A stretch of 40,735 nucleotides of DNA from a virus. The first letter of the stretch is position 1. Every line of letters begins with the position of its first letter. This document shows, piece by piece, positions 1 to 6,314 of this stretch. The translations under genes were made by a program, and so were the position numbers. The notes beneath the pieces are model-generated. The model made no database searches and was not told where the DNA came from. It worked only from the letters and a program-made list of their open reading frames with translations. The DNA lies in the IMG/VR virus record IMGVR_UViG_3300025949_000010, positions 1-40,735 of that record; one strand, written 5' to 3'.

Positions 1-127
1 AGAGCTTGCGAAAGTCGCTGCCCGGCGGAGGTCTGTGATGGTGTGGCTCCAAGACGACGACAAAAGGAAGGGGTGAGATGATGGCGCAAGGTGCGGTGTG
101 GATGCTCGGATGGGTTTTCGGGCTGGC
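1..127. repeat. Terminal direct repeat, left copy (circular closure)
   Basis: Bases 1-127 are identical to 40609-40735. The repeat holds the last codons of the helicase-loader gene, a 12-codon mini-ORF and the start of the next gene, so reading frames continue across the junction. An exact 127-base overlap equals a common largest assembler k-mer, so I read it as closure of a circular or circularly permuted genome and not as a biological terminal repeat. Confidence 0.95.
38..76 (+). CDS. 12-residue mini-ORF after the helicase loader
   Basis: ATG at 38 overlaps the TGA of the helicase-loader gene (seen complete at 40644-40646) and has a good Shine-Dalgarno, GGAGG at 27-31, six bases upstream. 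It encodes MVWLQDDDKRKG and stops at 74-76, one base before the ATG of the next gene. It could be a real micropeptide, or a translational bridge that couples the helicase loader to the membrane protein at 78. The same ORF appears at 40646-40684 because of the terminal repeat. No function is recognised. Confidence 0.4.
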   Translation: MVWLQDDDKRKG

Positions 128-395
128 GTGTGGGATCGCGGTGGCATGGTTCCGGTCCACGATGGAGCGGCCGGAGTACAGGCTCGGCGATCCGGTGCTC
201 GTGCGCGTGGGCACCATGTGGCTTCGCGGTGAGCTGCTCAAGGTCGAGCAGTCGACCTCTGGGAATTCTGACTACGCCACGTGCACGGTGGGGTTGGGAG
301 CCGGTCAGGATGTAGCCACTTGGGCGAAGAACATCCGACCAGCTACCAAACCGGTCGAGTCACCAAGGCGAGACCCGGAAACGTATCGTGGCTAA
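78..395 (+). CDS. Small membrane-anchored protein with SH3/KOW-like tail
   Basis: This 105-residue protein starts with one hydrophobic segment (about residues 8-25, WMLGWVFGLACGIAVAWF), with the rest probably cytoplasmic. The segment from about residue 37 (RLGDPVLVRVG) has the alternating pattern of a small SH3-like barrel, as do several other small proteins of this genome. AAGGAAGGGG just upstream is a fair Shine-Dalgarno; ATG 81 is an alternative start. The stop overlaps the next GTG start. It belongs to the transcript of the replication genes. No family is recognised; an inner-membrane host-takeover protein is only a guess. Confidence 0.7.
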   Translation: MMAQGAVWMLGWVFGLACGIAVAWFRSTMERPEYRLGDPVLVRVGTMWLRGELLKVEQSTSGNSDYATCTVGLGAGQDVATWAKNIRPATKPVESPRRDPETYRG

Positions 396-558
396 CAAGC
401 CCCGCCGTCCATGGGGTGGCGAAATCCCTCCCGACACCGAGCTAGACCGCGCCCCTGCTCACTGGCGAGCGTGGTGGACCTGCAAGAACGCAGAAGCAGA
501 CAAGCCAGGGACCTGGGTACGACACGAGAGACCAGAACCGAAGGAGACGAAGCGATGA
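388..558 (+). CDS. Small hypothetical protein (GTG start)
   Basis: A 56-residue frame starts at GTG 388, inside the end of the preceding gene, and stops at TGA 556-558, which overlaps the ATG of the next gene. This tight overlap on both sides, typical of the genome, is the main reason to call it. The product is rich in Trp, Pro and charged residues (HWRAWWTCKN in the middle) and has no membrane segment. No family is recognised. Without it there would be a 160-base gap in an otherwise gapless gene string. Confidence 0.6.
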   Translation: MANKPRRPWGGEIPPDTELDRAPAHWRAWWTCKNAEADKPGTWVRHERPEPKETKR

Positions 559-842
559 CCGAGGAAGAGTTAGCAGCGATCGAAGAGGGAGTGCGCGAGG
601 TGTCAGGCCTCATCCGCGCCATGGGCGACATGGCCATGGAGATCCGTCACCTCCGGGCGCTGCCGGTGCTTGTGTCGTGCGCTGACTGCGCGAACATGAC
701 ACCGCGGAAAGATGAGGGAATCTTGTTCGGCGAGGTCTTCAAATGCAGGGGCGTCAAGCCACCCAGAGAACTCCCAGCGGAAGACGTCGTCCCGTCGTGG
801 TGCCCGCTCAAAGCCCAGCAAAATCAACGCGATGTAAAATAG
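555..842 (+). CDS. Small Cys-rich, probably zinc-binding protein
   Basis: This 95-residue protein has an acidic N-terminal helix (MTEEELAAIEEGVREV) and four cysteines in a CxxC...C...C arrangement (SCADCANM, FKCRGV, PSWCPLK), as in small phage zinc-finger proteins. ATG 555 overlaps the previous TGA. It is the last gene before the promoter-bearing gap at 843-928, so it ends the transcript that starts in the replication module. A structural zinc site is inferred from cysteine spacing. Function unknown. Confidence 0.7.
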   Translation: MTEEELAAIEEGVREVSGLIRAMGDMAMEIRHLRALPVLVSCADCANMTPRKDEGILFGEVFKCRGVKPPRELPAEDVVPSWCPLKAQQNQRDVK

Positions 843-847
843 TTCGC

Positions 848-884
848 TTTTCGTGTGGACAAAGAATCTAGGGTGGGCTAGGTT
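848..884 (+). promoter_or_regulatory. Promoter P1 (repeat family copy 1)
   Basis: TTTTCGTGTGGACA (848-861) contains a -35-like TGGACA (856-861); 17 bases later is a -10-like TAGGTT (879-884). The same block, with the same 17-base spacer, recurs at 4790 and 11471, each time in a gap between tightly packed gene strings. The predicted start is near 891, giving a leader of about 38 bases before ATG 929. Leader bases 906-916 (GGCAGAAGGAA) also recur after P2. Confidence 0.8.
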
Positions 885-928
885 CTTCTTCGTCAGCACG
901 GAGCTGGCAGAAGGAAGCAGGGGACGAG

Positions 929-1270
929 ATGGCGAAGAAGAACGCAGCCGATCGCGAACTGGATCGGGCCTGGTCGGCGGTCGCGGAGACGATGGCGCAC
1001 GAGTCGTTGGCGATCGGCGGCCCGATGACCTCCCCCGCCATCGAACGAGTCCTCAGTGACATCCACGCCCTCTTGGGCGAAACGCAGGAGGCTGCGGCAG
1101 CCATCGAAGAACTGCGGACTGTGTGGACTATTCTGGAGATAGAGTCGCGAGAGAGCGCCGTCGAGCACGCGCTCTCTCGACTTCTTCTGGCTCTCAAGAA
1201 GGCCGACACGAACACCTACGCCCGCGGATACGCGGATGCAGTGAGTGACTACGAGGAGGGTGGAGAATGA
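929..1270 (+). CDS. Hypothetical helical protein, first gene of operon I
   Basis: This 113-residue protein opens with MAKKNAADRELDRAW and is predicted almost wholly helical, with Ala/Glu-rich heptad-like stretches (AAAAIEELRTVWTILEIES). A purine-rich AAGGAAGCAGGGGA lies just before ATG 929. It is the first gene after promoter P1 and probably strongly expressed early. The P2-driven gene at 4867 has a related leader and a similar basic start (MSK...), but the proteins do not otherwise align. Function unknown. Confidence 0.75.
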   Translation: MAKKNAADRELDRAWSAVAETMAHESLAIGGPMTSPAIERVLSDIHALLGETQEAAAAIEELRTVWTILEIESRESAVEHALSRLLLALKKADTNTYARGYADAVSDYEEGGE

Positions 1271-1446
1271 GCAGGAAGCGAAGCGACGGGAATACGGTAT
1301 CCAGGCGCATCGTTTTGCGCTGGCTGGTCACACAAACCCGCATGTGGGCGCAGAACGCGGAGCGCACCGGGGCGGTAGCTGACGTGAAGGTGGCTCGTGT
1401 GCTGGCAGAGTTGTCGGCGACGTTCGCGAACGGAGATGAGCGATGA
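1267..1446 (+). CDS. Small basic hypothetical protein
   Basis: A 59-residue frame has ATG 1267 overlapping the previous TGA, and its own TGA overlapped by ATG 1443. The N-terminus is basic (MSRKRSDGNTVSRRIVLRWL) and the rest looks helical. The four-base overlaps at both ends support translation. A nucleic-acid-binding role is possible from charge only; no family is recognised. Confidence 0.65.
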   Translation: MSRKRSDGNTVSRRIVLRWLVTQTRMWAQNAERTGAVADVKVARVLAELSATFANGDER

Positions 1447-1745
1447 GGACTGTGGAAGAGTTGAGAGCGTTCGCGAAGACGCAGTTGCCGCGTCTGGCCG
1501 AGACGATGCGGGCGAACGAACAGGTGTACTTGGCCAAGGCGGCGAAGTGTAGTCGGCACGCCGCATACGTGGAGCACCGCGCCAAGTCGGTTGACCAGAT
1601 GGACGAAGTAACTCTGCGGTTGATGGTGGCGGATTGGGCGGCTCACCACCAAGTGGTGGCCCACGGCGAGGGAGAGGCAATGGCCGCACGTGCTGAGATG
1701 CAGGGTCTTCAAGACTGGCTCTTCCCGGGGGAGGAGCAGAAGTGA
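1443..1745 (+). CDS. Hypothetical helical protein
   Basis: A 100-residue protein, mostly helical, with a single cysteine, two adjacent histidines (WAAHHQVVAHGEGEA) and an acidic end (FPGEEQK). It starts at ATG 1443 in a four-base overlap with the previous gene, and its stop is overlapped by GTG 1742. No domain is recognised; its role is taken to be early host takeover only because of position. Confidence 0.7.
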   Translation: MRTVEELRAFAKTQLPRLAETMRANEQVYLAKAAKCSRHAAYVEHRAKSVDQMDEVTLRLMVADWAAHHQVVAHGEGEAMAARAEMQGLQDWLFPGEEQK

Positions 1746-1882
1746 AACACTGGCTACGCGCCATCCCCGATGCCGACCTCCGCGCCATGGTCACGGCTGC
1801 GTATGAGGTGGGGCGATGGGGGGTCTTCGAGGTGTGCTGCGACGAGCTGATTCGACGGCAGAACGAAGTAAAGAAGACATGA
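1742..1882 (+). CDS. Very small hypothetical protein (GTG start)
   Basis: A 46-residue frame from GTG 1742 (overlapping the previous TGA) to TGA 1880-1882, which overlaps the ATG of the HTH gene. The sequence (MKHWLRAIPDADLRAMVTAA at the start, VCCDELIRRQ later) looks like two short helices with a vicinal Cys pair. The overlap pattern is the main evidence. No family is recognised. Confidence 0.6.
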   Translation: MKHWLRAIPDADLRAMVTAAYEVGRWGVFEVCCDELIRRQNEVKKT

Positions 1883-2127
1883 AGCCCACCAAGTCCACCC
1901 CTCGCGGCCAGTGGCGCTCCGGCGTCCGAGAGCACGAGAGCCTCCCCGCGATGATCTCGCACCTCTGCGAAGTCACCAACCGCAGCAACCAAGACGTTGC
2001 CACTGGCATCGGATGCTCTGAGACGTCCGTGCGTAACTGGCTCAAGGGCAAGACCACGCCGAAGGCAGCGGACCTGGCTCGGCTGGCGACGCTGTTCGGG
2101 ACCACACTCATGGTTACTGGCGCATGA
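1879..2127 (+). CDS. XRE-type helix-turn-helix DNA-binding protein
   Basis: This 82-residue protein has an HTH core at about residues 25-75: the segment SNQDVATGIGCSETSVRNWL gives the turn and recognition helix, followed by KGKTTPKAADLARLATLFG, typical of Cro/C1-type regulators. The 20-residue N-terminal tail is basic. It probably binds an operator and tunes phage or host transcription. It is not next to an integrase or a divergent promoter, so it is unlikely to be a classical lysogeny repressor. The target is unknown; the repeated P1/P2/P3 block is an obvious candidate. Confidence 0.75.
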   Translation: MKPTKSTPRGQWRSGVREHESLPAMISHLCEVTNRSNQDVATGIGCSETSVRNWLKGKTTPKAADLARLATLFGTTLMVTGA

Positions 2128-2309
2128 AGCGCGAGCACTCGCCGTCAGAGGGACCGCGTGTACCGCTGCGATGGGGTTCGGCATGCACGCAAATCTGCGT
2201 CCGGTGCGGAATGTGGCGCGAGGACATGAGAACCGGCGTTGGAGCTACGCTTTGGGGCCGATGGAAGTCGGCGAAGCTACTTCGCAAGCGACTGCTGGAG
2301 GACGAATGA
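2124..2309 (+). CDS. Small CxxC-containing hypothetical protein
   Basis: A 61-residue protein with ATG 2124 overlapping the previous TGA and TGA overlapped by ATG 2306. Three cysteines cluster in ACTQICVRCGMW, which suggests half of a zinc ribbon or a redox motif, and the C-terminus is basic (WGRWKSAKLLRKRLLEDE). One of several small Cys-containing proteins in the early region. Function unknown. Confidence 0.6.
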   Translation: MKREHSPSEGPRVPLRWGSACTQICVRCGMWREDMRTGVGATLWGRWKSAKLLRKRLLEDE

Positions 2310-2545
2310 CGTACTACGAAAGCAGCGTCGAGGACGCTCTCAGGATGCTCCGAGAGGCTCAGCGAGCCGGCAGACGTGTGCGGTGCTGGGCACGGGGCCG
2401 GACGGTCACGGCAGCCGTGGAAGGTCGTGTAATCGACTGGGGCGAGTACACACGCACGGGTGAGTGGCGACCGGTGACGCTGTACGGCCGCGGGTCCACG
2501 CTAGCAGAGGCTCTCTTCAATCTTTCACACCACGAGGCGTTCTGA
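2306..2545 (+). CDS. Hypothetical protein
   Basis: A 79-residue alpha/beta-looking protein: an N-terminal helix (SSVEDALRMLREAQRAGRRV) is followed by strands (VRCWARGRTVTAAVEGRVIDW; EWRPVTLYG) and a last helix (TLAEALFNL). The gene sits in an unbroken overlap chain with its neighbours. No family is recognised. Confidence 0.7.
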   Translation: MTYYESSVEDALRMLREAQRAGRRVRCWARGRTVTAAVEGRVIDWGEYTRTGEWRPVTLYGRGSTLAEALFNLSHHEAF

Positions 2546-2868
2546 TGGAAGCGCTAGACGTAGAGAAGCTCCGCAAGCTGCTGGCGGACGAGAAGCGAGC
2601 CGAGCAACGCTGCGACGCATACCCAAGCCCTGGCACATGGCGTGAGCTGGCAACGATCCAGGAGGCTCTCAACGAGGAGATGGCGAAGCAGCTCCCCGCG
2701 CTGCTCGACCGCATCGAGAAGTTGGAGGTGGTGGCGGATCTGGCGCGTACTGCGGCGATAGCTTCGTGGAAGGCGCGAGAAGACGACGCGGACCGCGGCG
2801 GCCAGGTCGTGGACCGGCTCGCCTTCGACACGCTCGACACTGCCCTCGCCGCTCTGGAGACGCCGTAA
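2545..2868 (+). CDS. Helical hypothetical protein with coiled-coil tendency
   Basis: A 107-residue, nearly all-helical protein with heptad patterns (MEALDVEKLRKLLADEKRAE; LLDRIEKLEVVADLARTAAI). ATG 2545 overlaps the previous stop by one base, and the next ATG (2868) overlaps its stop by one base. It is probably an oligomeric or partner-binding protein. No catalytic motif is visible and no family is recognised. Confidence 0.7.
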   Translation: MEALDVEKLRKLLADEKRAEQRCDAYPSPGTWRELATIQEALNEEMAKQLPALLDRIEKLEVVADLARTAAIASWKAREDDADRGGQVVDRLAFDTLDTALAALETP

Positions 2869-3287
2869 TGCCCGCCGACAAGCGCATCCGCTCCGTATCC
2901 GACACCTCCACGGACATCGATGACGTTGACTGCAACCGCTGGTCTCGTCTCATCGCTCTAACCCGTCGCGTCCTGCTCTCCCTCGGCAACGGGGACCCGG
3001 AGACCGGCCGGCTGGGGCTCCATCCCGCCATCGTCATAGAGGCCCTGGACACCCACCAGCACCTCCCAACCCACCTCATCCCCGTCCCCCGAGCCACGAC
3101 GGTCGCTGCCCTCAAGGAGGCACGTAGCCTCCGCAACAAGCCCTGGGAACAGAAGAGCCCCTCAGAGCGAGTCGTGAGCCTCGCCACGTCGGACCTCATC
3201 AACGGACACGACGCGGCGCACATCTACATACAAAACGTCTTGAGTGTGCCTCTGGCTACTCTGGCGCCCCCACCGTTCGACGAGTGA
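2868..3287 (+). CDS. Hypothetical protein
   Basis: A 139-residue protein starting MPADKRIRSVSDTSTDIDDV with no membrane segment or recognisable motif. It contains a basic patch (EARSLRNKPWEQKSPSERVV) and ends in a hydrophobic, Pro-rich tail. It overlaps its upstream neighbour by one base and is followed by a 14-base gap with a strong Shine-Dalgarno for the next gene. Function unknown. Confidence 0.7.
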   Translation: MPADKRIRSVSDTSTDIDDVDCNRWSRLIALTRRVLLSLGNGDPETGRLGLHPAIVIEALDTHQHLPTHLIPVPRATTVAALKEARSLRNKPWEQKSPSERVVSLATSDLINGHDAAHIYIQNVLSVPLATLAPPPFDE

Positions 3288-3301
3288 AAAGGAGAAGGAA
3301 G

Positions 3302-3775
3302 ATGACGACGATTCGATTGACCAAGCGGTTCGTGGCCGACGTGTTGCGCAAGGAGCCGCTCAGCGGGCTGACGTTCGGGGAGTTCATCAGTGTGGACAAC
3401 CAGCGCGACCACGCCTCGGAATGCGCGTCCTGCGCGGTTGGAACGGTCATCAAGCGGACGCTGTCGACCGGCACAAAGGCTGTCGACGCAGCCGACGCCG
3501 CCGTAGTCGTACAGCTCAGCCAGCCGGGATTTGGTTGGTCGTCCAACGAGGTGGACCCGAGCGACGGCCCGTGGCGGGCGCTGTCAAAGACCTACGAGCA
3601 AGCGGTGACTCAATCGGAGGCTGAGACCTTGAGGGCACGTCTCGCCCAAGGCCGCCGCGCCGCCATCCGCTACGTGGAGAAACACTTCCCCTCTCACGTC
3701 GAGATGGAGATCAACGGATACGAGGCTCGGAAGGCTCGCGGGGTGACGGTGGTCAAGAGCAAGGCGAAGCAATGA
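3302..3775 (+). CDS. Hypothetical protein upstream of the recombination genes
   Basis: A 157-residue protein. I chose ATG 3302 over the in-frame upstream GTG 3284 because AAGGAGAAGG just before ATG 3302 is a very good Shine-Dalgarno. It contains ECASCAVG, a CxxC pair, and a basic C-terminus (EARKARGVTVVKSKAKQ). ATG 3772 of the Rad52-like gene overlaps its stop. Co-translation with Rad52 and the SSB-like protein suggests a role near DNA recombination, but no domain supports this. Confidence 0.7.
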   Translation: MTTIRLTKRFVADVLRKEPLSGLTFGEFISVDNQRDHASECASCAVGTVIKRTLSTGTKAVDAADAAVVVQLSQPGFGWSSNEVDPSDGPWRALSKTYEQAVTQSEAETLRARLAQGRRAAIRYVEKHFPSHVEMEINGYEARKARGVTVVKSKAKQ

Positions 3776-4374
3776 GCCTCTCAGCGGACCAGCGGCGGAT
3801 GCTGGACGCCTCGCTCTCCCGCGAGCACGTCAAGCAGCGCAAGGGTGGCCAAAACGGCCTCTCCTACGTCGAGGGATGGCACGTCATCGCCGAGATGAAC
3901 CGCATCTTCGGCCAGGGCTCCTGGGGCTACGAGTGCACCCCAACGCTGGCTAACAGCGAGCTTCTAGACGATGGCGACAAAGGCAAGCGTTGGCATGTGA
4001 CGTATACGGCATCGTGCCGCCTGACGGTCGCTCAATGCCTGGACGTGGTGGACCACGGCGCCGGGCACGGCATCGACAAGGACCGCGGGTTGGCTCTGGA
4101 GAGCGCCATCAAGGAGGCGTGCACGGACGCGCTCAAGCGCTGCGCCAAGAGCTATGGGAACGTCTTGGGTCTGGCCCTCTACGACCGCGACCAACGCAAC
4201 GTGAGCGACACGGCTCCGGTCATGGACCCGCCGGACCTGCTGGACCGCCTGAGACGGGAAGACGCTGCCGCCAAGGAGCTGGTCAGGACCGAGTGGCGCA
4301 ACTACACCGACCCCCAGCGCGAGGCTATCGAAGCCGTCGTGGACGAACTGAAACAGAAGAAAGCGAGCAGATAG
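3772..4374 (+). CDS. Rad52/Rad22-family single-strand annealing protein
   Basis: A 200-residue protein with the Rad52 core: KQRKGGQNGLSYVEGWHVI and EMNRIFGQGSWGYE near residues 22-55, then DHGAGHGIDKDRGLALESAI, KEACTDALKRCAKSYGNVLG and LALYDRD around residues 92-140. This family forms rings that bind ssDNA and anneal complementary strands, as in eukaryotic Rad52 and many phage recombinases. The poorly conserved acidic-to-basic C-terminal tail probably holds partner-binding sites. It lies directly before an SSB-like gene, a typical pairing. Probable roles are replication-coupled recombination, concatemer formation and repair. Confidence 0.92.
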   Translation: MSLSADQRRMLDASLSREHVKQRKGGQNGLSYVEGWHVIAEMNRIFGQGSWGYECTPTLANSELLDDGDKGKRWHVTYTASCRLTVAQCLDVVDHGAGHGIDKDRGLALESAIKEACTDALKRCAKSYGNVLGLALYDRDQRNVSDTAPVMDPPDLLDRLRREDAAAKELVRTEWRNYTDPQREAIEAVVDELKQKKASR

Positions 4375-4767
4375 ATGGCGAGCAAGCCCGTGGTGAAGGT
4401 GTACGGCAAGCGCAAGGGCGAGACGACCGGCCCGGAGTACGTGGACGTGGCCGCGTTCTGGGTGAACGACGACGGCCGCCTAGGGGGCCAGTGGAGCAAG
4501 GACATCGTGGCCGTGAAGGTCCGGCCTCGGGACGGTGGCGAACCGTACGTGGTCAAGCTCTCGGACTACTTCTGCAACCTCCGAGACGAGCGTGAAGGTA
4601 GCCAGAGAGCCGGCCGCCCCGCCCCCAACCAGGTTCGCAAGCAACGCCGAGAAGAGCCGCCGGACTTCGGCGACGACGACCTACCGCCGGCCTTCCGACA
4701 CGGGGACAATAGGCTCAACCAGCGCGACCCACACGGTAACGATGACACGGACGATATCCCCTTCTGA
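4375..4767 (+). CDS. Predicted ssDNA-binding protein (SSB-like, divergent)
   Basis: A 130-residue protein. Residues 1-65 look like an all-beta, OB-like fold (VVKVYGKRKG, EYVDVAAFWVN, KDIVAVKVRPRDGGEPYVVKL). A low-complexity basic linker (AGRPAPNQVRKQRREEPP) follows, then an acidic tail ending DDTDDIPF. That last part matches the conserved C-terminal tip of bacterial SSB (DDDIPF), which docks repair and replication proteins. The gene starts immediately after the stop of the Rad52-like gene. I do not recognise the N-terminal family, so the SSB call rests on architecture, the tail and context. Confidence 0.75.
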   Translation: MASKPVVKVYGKRKGETTGPEYVDVAAFWVNDDGRLGGQWSKDIVAVKVRPRDGGEPYVVKLSDYFCNLRDEREGSQRAGRPAPNQVRKQRREEPPDFGDDDLPPAFRHGDNRLNQRDPHGNDDTDDIPF

Positions 4768-4789
4768 CAGGCCGATTCTGGCGCATGTC

Positions 4790-4827
4790 GATTTTGTGTG
4801 GACAAACAAATAGGCGTGCGCTATGAC
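4790..4827 (+). promoter_or_regulatory. Promoter P2 (repeat family copy 2)
   Basis: GATTTTGTGTGGACA (4790-4804) holds TGGACA at 4799-4804; 17 bases later is TATGAC (4822-4827). It lies in the first gap after the Rad52/SSB operon. The predicted start near 4834 leaves a leader of about 33 bases that repeats the P1 leader word GGCAGAAGGAA (4848-4858) just before ATG 4867. No terminator precedes it, so it reinforces read-through from P1. Confidence 0.8.
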
Positions 4828-4866
4828 TCCTGAGTCGACAACGAGTCGGCAGAAGGAACGGGGAAG

Positions 4867-5112
4867 ATGTCGAAGAGCACGAGCGGATGGGGCTACGAGG
4901 TCATCCAGCGCGGCGAGGGCGGTGCTGCTCGCGGCAACCATTGGAAGGGAGCGACCGGCATCCGGTTCCGCTCCATCGGTCGGGCTCTGATGGCCGCTGC
5001 CAGGGTCTGCCAGGACGGTGAGGAGTGGCGCGTGGTGGAGCTTCTGCCGGGCGAGCCGCTCGACTATGACGGTATCGTGGTGGGTCGGGTGACGTGGGAA
5101 CGGGGGCTGTGA
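4867..5112 (+). CDS. Hypothetical protein, first gene of operon II
   Basis: An 81-residue protein (MSKSTSGWGYEVIQRGEGG...) with alternating strands, one helix (RSIGRALMAAARVCQDG) and an acidic beta end (YDGIVVGRVTW). It is directly behind promoter P2, with AAGGAA eight bases before the ATG. The small Cys-rich protein at 12988 starts in a similar way (GGYGFEVQR) and has a similarly placed helix, but this may be chance. Function unknown. Confidence 0.72.
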   Translation: MSKSTSGWGYEVIQRGEGGAARGNHWKGATGIRFRSIGRALMAAARVCQDGEEWRVVELLPGEPLDYDGIVVGRVTWERGL

Positions 5113-6314
5113 TGACGGCGAGAGAGCGGGCGATCGAAGTGGCGGCGCGCGTGGTGTACGAGCATGCACGCGAGCATGGGATGAGGTCGTGGCTCAACGG
5201 CGAGTTTGCCGCCGAGTGCGACGCCATCGGGGCTGCTCTGGACCTCCCACCAAGTGATGCAGGGGAGCGAGACAGAGCTCTGGTGAAGGAGACCATTCGT
5301 GACGTGCTGGACGCGTCCAGGCACTCACTCGTCAGCGTGTCGGACGTGGAGGAGAGTGACATCCGCCGCATCCTCGCCGCCGTCAACGCCACGCACCCAC
5401 CCGATGCCGACGAGTGCCGCGTGTCGCGATCGCATCGATGCGGCTTCGTACAGACGTGGCGCGAGTGCTTCGAAGACCGCGGACGCGAACTAGACCGTCT
5501 CACCGCCATCATCGGCGACGTGATCGACGTGTGCGAGCCGGACCCCGCTGACGAGGATGAGCCGCGCGACGTGCTCGCGGTGGCGAAGCGGTGCGCTGCC
5601 GCCCTCGCGCAGATGACCACCGAGCGTGACGAGTGGAAGGTTGAACTGGCGCGCGTGCTGCGCGAGCACGCGGAGGGCCCGGGTCTCGTCGGCTGGTGCC
5701 GTGCGAATGTCGGCGCGGGTCGCGACATCTGCGGCGCGTGCGCTGACTGCTACGCGAAGGTGAAAGCCGAGCGCGACGAGTGGAAGAAGCGAGCGGAGGA
5801 AGCGGATCAGAAGCAGCACGATGCGCTCGCACTCGGCACGCGTGACTTCGAGCAGGCATCGCAGCTCGTCAAAGAACGCACCGCCGAGCGCGACGAGGCG
5901 CGACGGGAGCGGGATGCGGCGACGGCGGCGCTGGACAAGCTGCGCGACGCAGGCATCGCACTGGCCGCAGCTAACCTTGGCCGCCCCGACGCGGAGAACT
6001 GCGCCTGCGTCGGCTGCGATTTCGTGAAGGCGCTCGAAGAATCCGAGGACGTCGCCTCCCGCGTCCGCAACCCCGATGGCTCGCGACTGCTTGGCGGCTC
6101 AGCGAATGTGCCCGAGGCAGCGGACCCGGCGCTATCCGACTTGGATCGGCTCTGCGACGCGCTCATGGCGACGCCGGACGGCTCACCCGAGGAGGAGACA
6201 GCGCATATCGCGCTGAATGAGTACGCGTCGAGGCTCGCGCTGGACGAGCATGAGATATCGCGTGCATGTGACGCAGCTACGTCACGACGCACAGCCAAGG
6301 AGACCGCCCGATGA
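5112..6314 (+). CDS. Large coiled-coil/Cys-cluster protein, unknown
   Basis: A 400-residue protein. I chose ATG 5112, which overlaps the previous stop by one base, over GTG 5094. The N-terminal third is helical. The middle has long charged coiled coils (TERDEWKVELARVLREHAEG; KAERDEWKKRAEEADQKQHD; ERTAERDEARRERDAATAAL) interrupted by Cys clusters (CGACADC near residue 210; CACVGC near residue 301), suggesting a zinc-stabilised rod. The repeated ERDEW words suggest internal duplication. Its codon use looks richer in GCG/CGC than flanking genes, like the next gene. No family is recognised. Confidence 0.7.
   Translation: MTARERAIEVAARVVYEHAREHGMRSWLNGEFAAECDAIGAALDLPPSDAGERDRALVKETIRDVLDASRHSLVSVSDVEESDIRRILAAVNATHPPDADECRVSRSHRCGFVQTWRECFEDRGRELDRLTAIIGDVIDVCEPDPADEDEPRDVLAVAKRCAAALAQMTTERDEWKVELARVLREHAEGPGLVGWCRANVGAGRDICGACADCYAKVKAERDEWKKRAEEADQKQHDALALGTRDFEQASQLVKERTAERDEARRERDAATAALDKLRDAGIALAAANLGRPDAENCACVGCDFVKALEESEDVASRVRNPDGSRLLGGSANVPEAADPALSDLDRLCDALMATPDGSPEEETAHIALNEYASRLALDEHEISRACDAATSRRTAKETAR

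Noticed and set aside
1-127. A true biological terminal repeat (as in T7-like phages)
   Set aside because: 127 bases equals a standard assembly overlap, lies inside coding sequence, and has no special features. Circular closure explains it better.
1879-2127. XRE protein as a lysogeny repressor
   Set aside because: It is an internal gene of an early operon, with no divergent partner, no integrase and no clear operator pair beside it.
3284-3301. GTG 3284 as the start of the gene upstream of Rad52
   Set aside because: The strong AAGGAGAAGG lies between this GTG and ATG 3302 and fits only the later start.
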